Shown here one piece after another: positions 11,679-20,464 of a stretch of 64,000 bases of DNA. This DNA comes from Paenibacillus aquistagni (lineage in GTDB: Bacteria; Bacillota; Bacilli; Paenibacillales; Paenibacillaceae): positions 1 to 64,000 of the forward strand of contig NZ_FXAZ01000010.1 in NCBI RefSeq assembly GCF_900177815.1, given 5' to 3'. Position numbers and translations under genes: made by a program. The stretch's first letter is position 1; every line of letters starts with the position of its first letter. A model generated the notes under the pieces. It saw nothing but the letters and a program-made list of their open reading frames with translations. It ran no database searches and was not told the DNA's origin.

Positions 11679-14003
11679 ATGAAACTATCTATTAAGGGCA
11701 AGCTGTCATTATCCATATCAATCATCATGTTCGTCGTATTGCTCACTCATATGATCTTCAATTATTATTCCATGCGCACTCGCTTAATGAGCGAGATGGA
11801 GGAACGTGCAAAGATCATCTCAGAGCAGGTCTCGATCTCGATGATTCAAGCACAGCGTGCTGAGCAGGCGATTGGAGACCTGCTTGCCGAGCAATTGTAC
11901 GCAGCATCGGTATACGCGGCGGAGAAGCTGCCTCCGAAGCTGAGTGATATAACTCCCTATGACCTTTACAAAATAACCGGGGAGCTCAATATCTCCGACC
12001 TGTCGCTCCTGCAGAGGACGACAGACGGTCAGGACATCGTCATTAGGCAGTCGACAGAACCAAGGGAAATTGGTCTATCCACCAAGGAATGGGGTTATTG
12101 GTATACTGCTTTTGAACAGCTGCTGAGCTACAATCGGGTATGGGTCCCCATTGGTCAAAAAATGAAAAATTTCTGGTCGGGTCCTATTGAGATGTCTACT
12201 TCCATCCCTTCTCATCGAATGAAATGGGGTTATTATTATGACGGCAAACGTGATTATATTATTAACCCTTATATAAAGGATTCCAAGTTCAAAAATTCCT
12301 TTCAAATGACCAATCCGGAGCGAATTATTGAACGGATTCTTCATTCACAGGCAAATGTGCTGGAGATTACGGCCTACCAGCCTGATCGCTTCAACGATGA
12401 ATCCATGGCAACAGCGAATGAGTCGGAATTCCAGCTTATTGAGGTGCCGGATCGCCCCATCTTATATGGGACGTATCGTTATCGCCATGATCAGGATTCG
12501 GAAATGGTCGGGAAGGCCGCCTATGAGGGCATCCCGATCTTTAAGGAATTCAAGTTTAATGACGAGCAGATCATTAAGAGCTATATGCCGCTTCGAGAAG
12601 GCAACAATCATTATGTGTTAGGTATTGTGCTGAATGCAGAACCCTTGCAGGCTGCACTGAAGGAACAACTGCTGAACAACATCGGAATCGGCTTTATTCT
12701 GCTGGAGATTGTTATTATTGGCAGCTATATTTTCTCTGGGTGGATCATTCGTCCGATCCAGTATATTTTGCAGAAAGTCAGCATGATGGCCATTGGCCAG
12801 TTCAATACCAACCTTACAATTACACGTAATGATGAGCTCGGGCTCCTCGCACGGCGCATTAATATGCTGGGTGTGAATCTGCATGAATCGACCGAACGGC
12901 TAAGAACGTTATACGAAGAGAACCGTGCAATGAAATATCAATTGGAATCGTTTATTAATCAATCCTCGGATGCGATTCATGTTACCGACCTTGATGGCAA
13001 GGTTGAGCGGGTGAACGAGTCCTTCGTACAGCTATTTGGCTGGACGGAGCACGAATTAATTGGCAAGCCGCTGCCGATCTACCCTGAGGCACCATCCGAA
13101 GATGGCGAGGGTACCAGCTATGATCGCGAAGAGGCGCTTGTTGGTGTTAAGGAAACCGTACGTGTAACCAAGGATGGACGGCGCATTGAGGTCAGTGTGA
13201 GCCGCTCGCCTATCTATAACGAGAGCGGGCAATGTATTGGCTGGGCGGGAATTACGCGTGACATCACACAGCGCAATCGCATGGAAGAGCTGCTGAGACG
13301 ATCTGAGAAGCTCACAACAGTCGGCCAGCTGGCTGCAGGTGTAGCTCATGAGATTCGCAACCCGCTCACGACAATTAAGGGCTTTGTGCAGCTGCAGGCA
13401 CACACGCTGAAGGTGAATCCTAAGCATACGACGATGATGCTCTCTGAGCTTGATCGCATCAATCTCATTGTGAGTGAATTCCTGATCTTAGCGAAGCCGC
13501 AAGCTGTGCGCTTCCTAGAGAAGGATATCCGTCCTATTCTAGATGAGGTCGTGTCGCTGCTCAACAGCGAGGCGCATTTGCATAATGTGCAGGTAACGAC
13601 AGCTTATGGAGCTGTGCCGATGATTCTATGTGAAGAGAATCAGATGAAGCAGGTCTTTATCAATCTGATTAAAAATGGGATCGAGGCTATGCCTAGCGGA
13701 GGCTCGCTCCAGATCAAGGTGAATGCGGTGAACGAGGATGGAGTTTCGATTACAGTCAAGGATCAGGGGATCGGCATCCCTCAGGAGAATCTGCCGAAGC
13801 TTGGAGACCCGTTCTTTACCAATAAGGAGAATGGTACAGGCTTGGGACTCATGGTCTGCCATCGAATTATCGATAGTCATCACGGTAATCTGTTCATCTC
13901 AAGCGAGGTTAACGTAGGTACCGAGGTGAAGATTGTGCTGCCAGCAGCACATGTATCTAAGGAGAAGATTGAGCAGGAAAAAGGATATATTTCCATACGT
14001 TAA
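11679..14003 (+). CDS. membrane PAS sensor histidine kinase (orphan)
   Basis: A 774-residue sensor kinase. Membrane segments lie at about residues 9-29 and 330-352 and enclose a ~300-residue extracytoplasmic domain. A HAMP-like linker (about 353-405), a PAS domain (about 415-540), a HisKA domain with phosphoacceptor His557 in HEIRNPL, and an ATPase domain with N, G1 (DQGIGI) and G2 (GTGLGL) boxes follow. GAGGTGA precedes the ATG. No response regulator is adjacent. Orphan PAS kinases of this layout in sporulating Bacillota commonly feed the Spo0F/Spo0A phosphorelay, and the nearby Spo0E-like gene agrees, but the partner is inferred. Confidence 0.9.
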   Translation: MKLSIKGKLSLSISIIMFVVLLTHMIFNYYSMRTRLMSEMEERAKIISEQVSISMIQAQRAEQAIGDLLAEQLYAASVYAAEKLPPKLSDITPYDLYKITGELNISDLSLLQRTTDGQDIVIRQSTEPREIGLSTKEWGYWYTAFEQLLSYNRVWVPIGQKMKNFWSGPIEMSTSIPSHRMKWGYYYDGKRDYIINPYIKDSKFKNSFQMTNPERIIERILHSQANVLEITAYQPDRFNDESMATANESEFQLIEVPDRPILYGTYRYRHDQDSEMVGKAAYEGIPIFKEFKFNDEQIIKSYMPLREGNNHYVLGIVLNAEPLQAALKEQLLNNIGIGFILLEIVIIGSYIFSGWIIRPIQYILQKVSMMAIGQFNTNLTITRNDELGLLARRINMLGVNLHESTERLRTLYEENRAMKYQLESFINQSSDAIHVTDLDGKVERVNESFVQLFGWTEHELIGKPLPIYPEAPSEDGEGTSYDREEALVGVKETVRVTKDGRRIEVSVSRSPIYNESGQCIGWAGITRDITQRNRMEELLRRSEKLTTVGQLAAGVAHEIRNPLTTIKGFVQLQAHTLKVNPKHTTMMLSELDRINLIVSEFLILAKPQAVRFLEKDIRPILDEVVSLLNSEAHLHNVQVTTAYGAVPMILCEENQMKQVFINLIKNGIEAMPSGGSLQIKVNAVNEDGVSITVKDQGIGIPQENLPKLGDPFFTNKENGTGLGLMVCHRIIDSHHGNLFISSEVNVGTEVKIVLPAAHVSKEKIEQEKGYISIR

Positions 14004-14021
14004 CGGCATAGCAGCATGAGA

Positions 14022-14069
14022 AAAGGGATCGTCCAAGGAAGCAAACGCTTCGCTAGGGTCGATCCCTTT
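14022..14069. terminator. bidirectional terminator between kinase and motB
   Basis: AAAGGGATCG (14022-14031) and CGATCCCTTT (14060-14069) form a perfect 10-bp stem between two convergent genes. Confidence 0.75.
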
Positions 14070-14102
14070 ATTCTTGCATGAATATGCTTCAGACAAGAGG
14101 TT

Positions 14103-14936
14103 CTACGGCTTAGGGTTGGCCTTAACCTCGTTCGAATTATTGTTGCTCGTATACTTGCGAATAATCGATACTTCTACCCGGCGATTGGCCGCCTTCCCCT
14201 TCTCCGTCTTATTGGAGGCGACAGGGTGATATTCACCCATCCCTACAGCTTGGAACTGCTTAGGATCAAGTCCAGATTGCTTAAGCACGATCTTCATAAA
14301 GCTTAAGGCACGAGCGGAGCTTAAGTCCCAGTTGGATTCAAAATTGCTGTTCTTGATGGGTACATTGTCAGTATGTCCCGTAATGACAATCTGATAGCCT
14401 TTATATTCCTTAATCATATCGCCAATCGTATAAGCCAACTGCTTGGAGTCCTCTTTAAGCTTAGCGCTCCCTGAAGCAAACAAGGCGCTGTCATGAATCG
14501 TAAGCTTCAGCTCCGAATGGTTAAGCTTGGTATTGAGCTGATCGGACAATCCGTTCTGGGCGATGTATTCATTAAGCTGGCCCTGAAGCTCTTCAAGCTG
14601 CTCTTGTTCCTTCTCCGCCTGCAGGGCGTAACGATCCTGCTGCTTATCGGCAGCTGAATCGTACTCGAAATCCTTCTCCGCCAGCTTGGATTCTTCACCC
14701 GTGGTTGGCTGCAGGGCAGGATGCTCCAGTACACCAGCTCCGCCGCTGCTGCTTTGCGTCTGAAATACCGTTTGGAAGGCGTCGCTCATCGACTTGAACT
14801 TCTGGGCATCAACAGATGACATGGCGTACAACACGATGAAAAGAGCGAGCAGCAGCGTTAAGATATCGGCATAAGGAACGAGCCAGGATTCATCCACATG
14901 CTCCTCATGGTGCTCTCTCCTCTTCTTGCTACTCAT
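14103..14936 (-). CDS. motB: flagellar motor stator protein MotB
   Basis: Stator subunit that binds peptidoglycan and forms the ion channel with MotA. The 277-residue product begins with a basic/His-rich cytoplasmic part, then a single membrane helix with the essential Asp24 in YADILTLLLALFIVLYA. The OmpA-like peptidoglycan-binding domain occupies about residues 140-260 (GHTDNVP, NWDLSSARA, NRRVEVSI). The helix and DESWLVPYAD stretch match proton-type MotB rather than sodium-type MotS. It overlaps motA by 8 bases, indicating translational coupling. Confidence 0.97.
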   Translation of the reverse strand: MSSKKRREHHEEHVDESWLVPYADILTLLLALFIVLYAMSSVDAQKFKSMSDAFQTVFQTQSSSGGAGVLEHPALQPTTGEESKLAEKDFEYDSAADKQQDRYALQAEKEQEQLEELQGQLNEYIAQNGLSDQLNTKLNHSELKLTIHDSALFASGSAKLKEDSKQLAYTIGDMIKEYKGYQIVITGHTDNVPIKNSNFESNWDLSSARALSFMKIVLKQSGLDPKQFQAVGMGEYHPVASNKTEKGKAANRRVEVSIIRKYTSNNNSNEVKANPKP

Positions 14937-15720
14937 TCTCTACTTCCCCCCTATCATCCAATCGAGTACGTTCCTTCGGTGTAAGGAATACCGCGAGCTT
15001 CTGATTAATAGCAACGGTAGATACTCCAGATTGAATGGATAAGAGACCTTCAACCATCATGAGGCGAACTTGAATCTCACTAGCAGACAACCGCTTCAGT
15101 TTGTTCGCGATCGGATGCCATAAGACATAACCTGTAAAGATACCTAGGAGTGTTGCAACGAAGGCTGCTGCAATCGCTTGTGCGAGAACGTCCATGTCAG
15201 ACATTTCTCCGAGTGCCGCAATAAGACCGATAACGGCACCGAGAACCCCTAGTGTGGGTGCATATGTACCGGCTTGAGTAAAAATAAGAGCACCGGCACG
15301 ATGACGATCTTCAGTAGCATGAATATCTTCCATTAGCACATCGCGGACAAAGTCTTGGTCATTGCCGTCGATGATCATTCGCATGCCGCCGCGTAAGAAA
15401 TCGTCATCAATCTCCTCGATGCGAGACTCCAAAGCGAGCAATCCCTCGCGACGAGTAATGGATGCCCACTCCATAAATAATTGAATAAGCTGTACGCGAT
15501 CGACAAGCTTCTGCTGCTTGAAGATCATCTTGAACAGCTTCGGAATCTTAGCAAGCTCCTTCATAGGAAAAGCCATAAACAATGCGGCTATTGTTCCCAC
15601 AATAATAATCATAAAGGCGGCCGGGTTTATCAGGCTGGTCAGCGGCGCATGCTTTAATACCATCCCAAGTAAGACAGCGCCGATCCCTAGCACTAGGCCA
15701 ATAACTGTTGATTTCTCCAT
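14929..15720 (-). CDS. motA: flagellar motor stator protein MotA
   Basis: Four-helix membrane subunit that couples ion flow to torque. The 263-residue product has membrane segments at about 4-22, 30-50, 150-172 and 180-203 and the family stretch GxYAPTLGVLGAVIGLIAAL. I start at ATG 15720, which has GAGGTGG at the right distance and gives MEKSTVIGL; upstream in-frame ATGs would add up to 24 polar residues. The gene leads a motAB operon controlled by the sigma-D promoter at 15820-15847. Confidence 0.97.
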   Translation of the reverse strand: MEKSTVIGLVLGIGAVLLGMVLKHAPLTSLINPAAFMIIIVGTIAALFMAFPMKELAKIPKLFKMIFKQQKLVDRVQLIQLFMEWASITRREGLLALESRIEEIDDDFLRGGMRMIIDGNDQDFVRDVLMEDIHATEDRHRAGALIFTQAGTYAPTLGVLGAVIGLIAALGEMSDMDVLAQAIAAAFVATLLGIFTGYVLWHPIANKLKRLSASEIQVRLMMVEGLLSIQSGVSTVAINQKLAVFLTPKERTRLDDRGEVENE

Positions 15721-15819
15721 TCGTTCCATCCACCTCATCCATGAGTATAATGGTGCTTCCCTGCATGTTGAATTGACATCTGCTGACATCAATCCTGCAA
15801 TTGCGCATTCTGTTCTTAT

Positions 15820-15847
15820 ATATCGGCATATTACGGGATTATTTTTA
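15820..15847 (-). promoter_or_regulatory. sigma-D (flagellar) promoter of motAB
   Basis: On the minus strand, TAAA (15847-15844) and GCCGATAT (15827-15820) are separated by 16 bases. GCCGATAT is the exact sigma-D -10 consensus of B. subtilis. The leader to motA would be about 95 bases. Confidence 0.85.
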
Positions 15848-15887
15848 GTTGAAAAGCGTCTTCAGACGAAGCGGGAATAATTGCGTG

Positions 15888-15918
15888 TTGGTGAATGAAC
15901 AAGAAATTATGCTACAAT
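15888..15918 (+). promoter_or_regulatory. candidate promoter of the 101-aa gene
   Basis: TACAAT at 15913-15918 with TTGGTG at 15888-15893 (19-base spacer). The start codon lies about 40 bases downstream. Confidence 0.4.
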
Positions 15919-15956
15919 ACGAATAAAACACGGCATGAAGTTGAGGAGTGAGAACC

Positions 15957-16262
15957 ATGGGAATGCCATTTACGAGACCTTATAAAGATATATTACAGGA
16001 CTTGGTGGCGGGGTTGATTCAAATTCCGGACTGCTATTCGTTCTTTGAAATGGAAGCGTCGGATTGGGAAGCGATGAGCACGGAAGAGAAGCACGAAGTA
16101 TTGGAAGCGCTAGCAGATGATTGCTTCTATGGACTTGGCCAGGAGAAAATCCTGTTCGTCGGCAGCGGAAGCCTCCAGCATGATCCGAAGTTCCATCATA
16201 TTGAGATCATGAAAGAGAATACGGTGATTGCGACCGTACAGCTCCTCGATTCAGAAGCATAG
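15957..16262 (+). CDS. hypothetical protein, 101 aa
   Basis: A soluble acidic 101-residue protein that I do not recognise. It has no signal peptide. The N-terminus MGMPFTRPYKDIL is basic; the middle (about 40-65) is rich in Glu and Ala and probably helical. Start ATG 15957 has GAGGAGTG at 15943-15950, and a TACAAT -10 lies upstream, so the gene is very likely real. It is divergent from motAB and convergent with the acetyltransferase gene. Confidence 0.75.
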   Translation: MGMPFTRPYKDILQDLVAGLIQIPDCYSFFEMEASDWEAMSTEEKHEVLEALADDCFYGLGQEKILFVGSGSLQHDPKFHHIEIMKENTVIATVQLLDSEA

Positions 16263-16303
16263 TAGCCTGATAATTACATAAGAGCACCTAAGTAAACACA
16301 ACA

Positions 16304-16337
16304 AAGAGCGGTTCTCTCACAATGGAGGACCGCTCTT
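16304..16337 (-). terminator. terminator between 101-aa gene and acetyltransferase
   Basis: AAGAGCGGT (16304-16312) and ACCGCTCTT (16329-16337) form a perfect 9-bp stem. T-rich sequence follows only on the minus strand, so it mainly serves the acetyltransferase gene, whose stop codon touches it. Confidence 0.75.
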
Positions 16338-16873
16338 CATCCATGGCCGTGCTGAGCATGAGGCCTATAGCACATGGCATGAATGGGCTCATAGCGGCCT
16401 TCAATACGCCGCTGCAGGGTGCTTGTAACGACAAAGCCGGCTTTCTTGTAAGCCCGAATCGCACGCTTGTTCCAAGTGGCAACATGGAGCTCAAGCTCCT
16501 GCCATGGTGCACGGCGGCGAGCTTCGCGAACCACGAGCTCCATAAAGGGAGCGCTCAGTCCTTGTCCTGTGCAATCAGGTCTGATGCCAAGACCGATTCG
16601 GAGGCATGCTTCCTTCCACGCATATTGCACAAATCCTATCATGAGGCCGTTGGCATCACAGATGCTCATGAACTGCTCCTTGCGGGTTAGCGCATCGGCA
16701 AAGTATTGGCGTCTTGCCTTCAACTTCTCCCAGTGCGGGAGATTATAAGCATCATAAGGCGGTTCATAGCGCCAATGGGTAATGTCAATTGCATCCGCTT
16801 CGGACAATCTATGAATTTGAAGGGGAAGAAGAATCGTGATCGGCGAGGTGGTATTTGTATCGATGTGATTCAT
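16337..16873 (-). CDS. GNAT family N-acetyltransferase
   Basis: A 178-residue acetyl-CoA-dependent acetyltransferase of unknown substrate. The fold signatures are the beta4 strand LRIGLGIRPDCTGQGLSAPFM, which contains the R/Q-x-x-G-x-G/A pyrophosphate-binding loop, and the C-terminal NKRAIRAYKKAGF motif. The HWRYEPPYDAYN segment near the N-terminus occurs in a Bacillota subgroup of this family. ATG 16873 has AAGGAGAG 9 bases upstream. It is a single-gene unit convergent with the 101-aa gene. Confidence 0.85.
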   Translation of the reverse strand: MNHIDTNTTSPITILLPLQIHRLSEADAIDITHWRYEPPYDAYNLPHWEKLKARRQYFADALTRKEQFMSICDANGLMIGFVQYAWKEACLRIGLGIRPDCTGQGLSAPFMELVVREARRRAPWQELELHVATWNKRAIRAYKKAGFVVTSTLQRRIEGRYEPIHAMCYRPHAQHGHG

Positions 16874-17261
16874 ATCTAAGATCTCTCCTTGATGCAGCTG
16901 CTTCGCTTACTCTGATTAAAAAAGTAGAAGGGTTGTCCCCATCGGAGCCATCTTGGGTACGGAGTCCGCACTGTGTCCTAAACGTTATCTGATGTTACTT
17001 AACTTCAATAGATGAGATAACGCTGTTCTTTTTCTCATAGCATAGAGTGCTGGGCGTGGATCGTACTATGACCTTTTTTACGAAGTGATCGATTAGGTGT
17101 TTGGACATAAGTTGAACAAGTAATCAGATTGTGTATGCAATCCTCGATGAGATGCCATTCTCGAATTTACAAAATTTGTTCTTATATGCTTTTTTATATT
17201 TCAATATTTACATATATATTTAGTGGAATCAAACCTTAGATATCGAAAGGGGTACACGAGA
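16874..17261. other. 388-base intergenic region
   Basis: Spacer between two divergent genes. A weak hairpin (CGTTATC 16983-16989, GATAACG 17016-17022) followed by a pyrimidine stretch is the only structure seen. The last 100 bases are very AT-rich and probably hold the rhodanese promoter, but no clear -35/-10 pair could be assigned. Confidence 0.5.
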
Positions 17262-18170
17262 ATGACAGCACAACGATCATGGATCATGGAAGGCAAGGAA
17301 TTGGCACAGCGGCTCCAACAGCAAGGAGCAAGTGAGCGCATCGCTATTGCTGATTGCAGATTCTGGCTGAGCGAGCCAAGTCGCGGCAAAAAGGCGTTTG
17401 AAGAAGGTCATCTTCCCGGCGCGGTATACTTTGACTTAAATGAGGATTTGTCTTCTCCTGTAGAGGAGCATGGAGGACGCCATCCACTGCCTGATCCCGT
17501 TTTCTTTGCAAATAAGCTCAGTGAGGCAGGCATAACGCCGGACAGCACCATCGTGCTCTACGACGAACAAGGCGGTTCTATGGCCAGCCGGATGTGGTGG
17601 CTGTTGCAATGGGTAGGGCATAGCGGTAAGGTCTATGTTCTGGATGGTGGCTATGGGGCCTGGAAGCAAGCAGGCTACCCTGTAGAAGAAGGTGATGCGA
17701 ATCAGCCAACTCTTCGTGATGAATCCGTGGAGGAGAAGCGGGCTCACATAGAGGGTTCTTACCCTGTGAAGCTGCGACCGGAGCTGGTTGTAACGATGAA
17801 CGAGGTCCGAGATCGGCTGCACGAGCCGAGTGTACGGCTAATAGACTCACGCGAGCTGCCGCGCTATCTGGGCGAGCTGGAGCCGATTGATCCGAAGGCA
17901 GGGCATATACCCGGCGCGGTTAATCGCTTCTGGATGATGAGCTTGAATGAAGCGGGACAATGGAAGGCATCTGAGGAACAGAAGCCAGAGTGGGATGCCC
18001 TGATTGGCGATGCCAAGGAGATCATCGTATACTGCGGCTCAGGGGTAACCGCCTGCCCGAACGTGCTCTCGCTATGGCAAGCGGGCTATACCCATGCGAA
18101 GCTCTATGCCGGCAGCTGGAGTGATTGGGTCAGCTACGAGGAGAATCCGGTGGCAACGGGCGAAGAGTAA
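17262..18170 (+). CDS. sulfurtransferase with two rhodanese domains
   Basis: Transfers sulfane sulfur, with thiosulfate or 3-mercaptopyruvate as likely donors. The 302-residue product has an inactive N-terminal rhodanese domain (about 8-150) and a catalytic C-terminal domain with Cys258 in the loop YCGSGVTAC. The CGSGVT loop is nearer the mercaptopyruvate sulfurtransferase type than the CRKGVT thiosulfate type, so SseA-like activity is plausible. ATG 17262 is supported by AAAGGGG at 17246-17252. It is followed by 280 bases of GC-rich spacer. Confidence 0.9.
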   Translation: MTAQRSWIMEGKELAQRLQQQGASERIAIADCRFWLSEPSRGKKAFEEGHLPGAVYFDLNEDLSSPVEEHGGRHPLPDPVFFANKLSEAGITPDSTIVLYDEQGGSMASRMWWLLQWVGHSGKVYVLDGGYGAWKQAGYPVEEGDANQPTLRDESVEEKRAHIEGSYPVKLRPELVVTMNEVRDRLHEPSVRLIDSRELPRYLGELEPIDPKAGHIPGAVNRFWMMSLNEAGQWKASEEQKPEWDALIGDAKEIIVYCGSGVTACPNVLSLWQAGYTHAKLYAGSWSDWVSYEENPVATGEE

Positions 18171-18451
18171 AAGCTGAGAGGCTGCGTCGGACGCGGGTTT
18201 GGGGGCTGTGACAGGTTGCCGGGCGGTGGGCTGTTGCAGCCCTGTTTGGGCTTCTCGATGTATAGCTTGCAAACAACAGCGCTGCACTCCCATCAAGGCC
18301 CTCCGAGTGCCATCCAAGGTTCAAATGTACAACTATATTAATGTTCATTCGGTATGCTCAATACAACCGAGGAAGCAACTTCTTCGTGCACAAATCGTTG
18401 CGAAGCGATGTTCTGCTCCGACTATACTTGAACTCGAGAGGAGGGAATAAG

Positions 18452-19348
18452 ATGGAGTGGTTGGAACGGATGAACAGGGCGATAGACTACATTGAGGAGA
18501 ACCTAACCGGAGATATTGAGCTTAGTGAGGCGGCTCGCATGGCCTGCTGTTCGTCTTACCATTTCCAGCGAATGTTCTCATTCATTACGAACGTGACGCT
18601 GTCGGAGTATATTCGGCGGAGACGGCTGACACTTGCTGCGCTGGAGCTGCAGCATAGCGGAGTGGCGAAGGTAATTGATGTCGCGCTTAAGTATGGTTAC
18701 GACTCTCCTGTCTCGTTCGCGAGGGCGTTCCATGCATTGCATGGGATCACTCCGGCCATGGCTCGTCAAGACGGGATCGCACTCAAAGCCTACCCCCGTC
18801 TGTCCTTCCTTATCACGATCAGAGGGGCAGATGCAATGAATTATCGGATTGAGACGAAGGAAAGTTTCGAAGTATTTGGAATTGAAGGAATTTTCCGAAC
18901 GGACGGAGACGGGGAGGCACCGCAAACGCCAGCCAAGCTTTGGGAGCAGAGTCATGCGAACGGAGACGTGAAGCAGCTTGAAGCACGTGCAGGCGTTTTG
19001 CCATCATTCGTGAGCCAGGATCTATACCCTGTCAATGCGGTTTGCAGCTACAGGAAGACAGGACCGGACACGTTTCCTTACATGCTGTGCGCATTCAAGG
19101 AAGAAAACAGCAACACGGACGGATACACCACTGTAACGATTCCCGCGTATACGTGGGTGATCTTTCCGTCGGAGCCGCATCAATGGGAGCAGTTCGGAGA
19201 TACGATCGAAACGCTTTACCGCCGCTTTTACACCGAATGGCTCCCTACGGCTGGCTACGAGCAGGTGGATGGAGTGGAGTTCGAAATGAACGGGACAAAA
19301 AATGGTCTAAACTATATCGAACTTTGGTTTGCGGTTCGCAAAATATAA
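18452..19348 (+). CDS. AraC family regulator with GyrI-like effector domain
   Basis: A 298-residue transcription factor. Two helix-turn-helix motifs occupy about residues 8-105 (IELSEAARMACCSSYHFQRMF and VIDVALKYGYDSPVSFARAFHALHG). The C-terminal half (about 130-298) fits the GyrI-like/effector-binding domain, with the ...YTWVIFPSEP stretch and a conserved C-terminal YIELWFAV. The family senses small hydrophobic or cationic compounds. ATG 18452 follows GAGGAGGGA; a longer in-frame reading would add 37 residues without a good ribosome site. No target gene is adjacent, so the regulon is unknown. Confidence 0.9.
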   Translation: MEWLERMNRAIDYIEENLTGDIELSEAARMACCSSYHFQRMFSFITNVTLSEYIRRRRLTLAALELQHSGVAKVIDVALKYGYDSPVSFARAFHALHGITPAMARQDGIALKAYPRLSFLITIRGADAMNYRIETKESFEVFGIEGIFRTDGDGEAPQTPAKLWEQSHANGDVKQLEARAGVLPSFVSQDLYPVNAVCSYRKTGPDTFPYMLCAFKEENSNTDGYTTVTIPAYTWVIFPSEPHQWEQFGDTIETLYRRFYTEWLPTAGYEQVDGVEFEMNGTKNGLNYIELWFAVRKI

Positions 19349-19566
19349 GTGTTTGATAGGATGAATCCATAGGGCTTGTATCATACTATCGTGACTTTCT
19401 CGACAGCTGCTTGTCTTTAACGCTTAATCTTGATTGATTTGAGGAGTTTGGGTGGCTGCGGGCAAGGAATAAACAGGCTTTATTTTGATTGCTTCATTAT
19501 TCAATTTATGAGAGAACAACTGCATTAGTAAGGCTACAATAGGAAAAGGACGAGAATCCAACGGGT

Positions 19567-20287
19567 ATCGTCCTTTTTCCTGTTCCTTTTCTTATTGTTC
19601 TGCTGCTTGCTTTTTCACGATTTCTTTTTTGATTTCGTGAAGGATTTGATCTTTGGATAAGCCCGTTATTTTATCGAACTGTGAGATATCTGCACTTTCC
19701 AATGTGAAAATGACTTGATCTCCTCTTTTATTTTTTTCAATAGCGGTAGTTTCGGGGTTAAACTTAAGTGTAGCCATATCATTGGCATCAAGCTCAATAT
19801 GATTTGGCACAACAACGGAGGTGTAAATATCTTTATCTTTTAAATAACCTAACATAATTATATATTTTTTGCTCATGTCAGGCTTAAGGAAGTTTGGCAG
19901 TGGCACATCTGCCTCATACAAATGCCCATCAATCGTTTCACTTAGTTTGCGATAGTGAGAGATGAGAACTTGAATTTCATCTTGAGCATGTCCCAGCAGC
20001 GTCTCTTCAACTTGAAATGTATAGATGTCTCCCCAGTAACCACTTCCTGCATGATCGTTTCGAACATGACTTTTATAATGTCCTAGGACAATATCACTTG
20101 CAAAGCCAACAGACTTCTCAATATCGCCCCCAAGCGCCATATCTTGATAAGAGTTAACATTGTAGGTTTTGGGTTCATATTGATTCTTGCTTTGAAATAT
20201 GAGCCAACTTGTCACTCCAATAATCAGGACTGCAATCAACCCGAACAGAACGTATTTTCTTGTATTCATCATAAGAGGATGCCTCCC
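19567..20287. repeat. tandem repeat copy 1 (721 bp)
   Basis: Matches 20465-21185 at a constant offset of 898 bases without gaps. It covers the downstream end, the whole coding region and the ribosome binding site of the exported-protein gene. Most differences cluster in the region coding residues 59-78 and 126-153. Confidence 0.9.
19592..20272 (-). CDS. exported membrane-anchored protein, copy 1 of a tandem pair
   Basis: A 226-residue protein with an N-terminal membrane anchor (about residues 6-26) and an extracytoplasmic domain. I recognise no named family. The layout (SDIVLGHY, then IYTFQVEETLLG, then KKYIIMLGYLK) resembles a beta-barrel domain seen in other exported Bacillota proteins; this is inference. 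The C-terminus is Lys/Glu-rich and helical. GGGAGG precedes the ATG pair. It differs from copy 2 at 24 of 226 positions, and the last 62 residues or so are identical. Confidence 0.8.
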   Translation of the reverse strand: MMNTRKYVLFGLIAVLIIGVTSWLIFQSKNQYEPKTYNVNSYQDMALGGDIEKSVGFASDIVLGHYKSHVRNDHAGSGYWGDIYTFQVEETLLGHAQDEIQVLISHYRKLSETIDGHLYEADVPLPNFLKPDMSKKYIIMLGYLKDKDIYTSVVVPNHIELDANDMATLKFNPETTAIEKNKRGDQVIFTLESADISQFDKITGLSKDQILHEIKKEIVKKQAAEQ

Positions 20288-20464
20288 AATCATTCATTGG
20301 CTATCTTGCTTTTACAAACTATAGGTTCCGACATTAAAAGGATTGTATGTATTTTATCAGATAAGTTAAATGATATTCTGCTTGGAGATGAATTCCAATC
20401 GGACACAGCTCAAGCAAATACCCCGCGAAAAAGGATATATGAAAAGGGCAATCATCCAGTGAGC

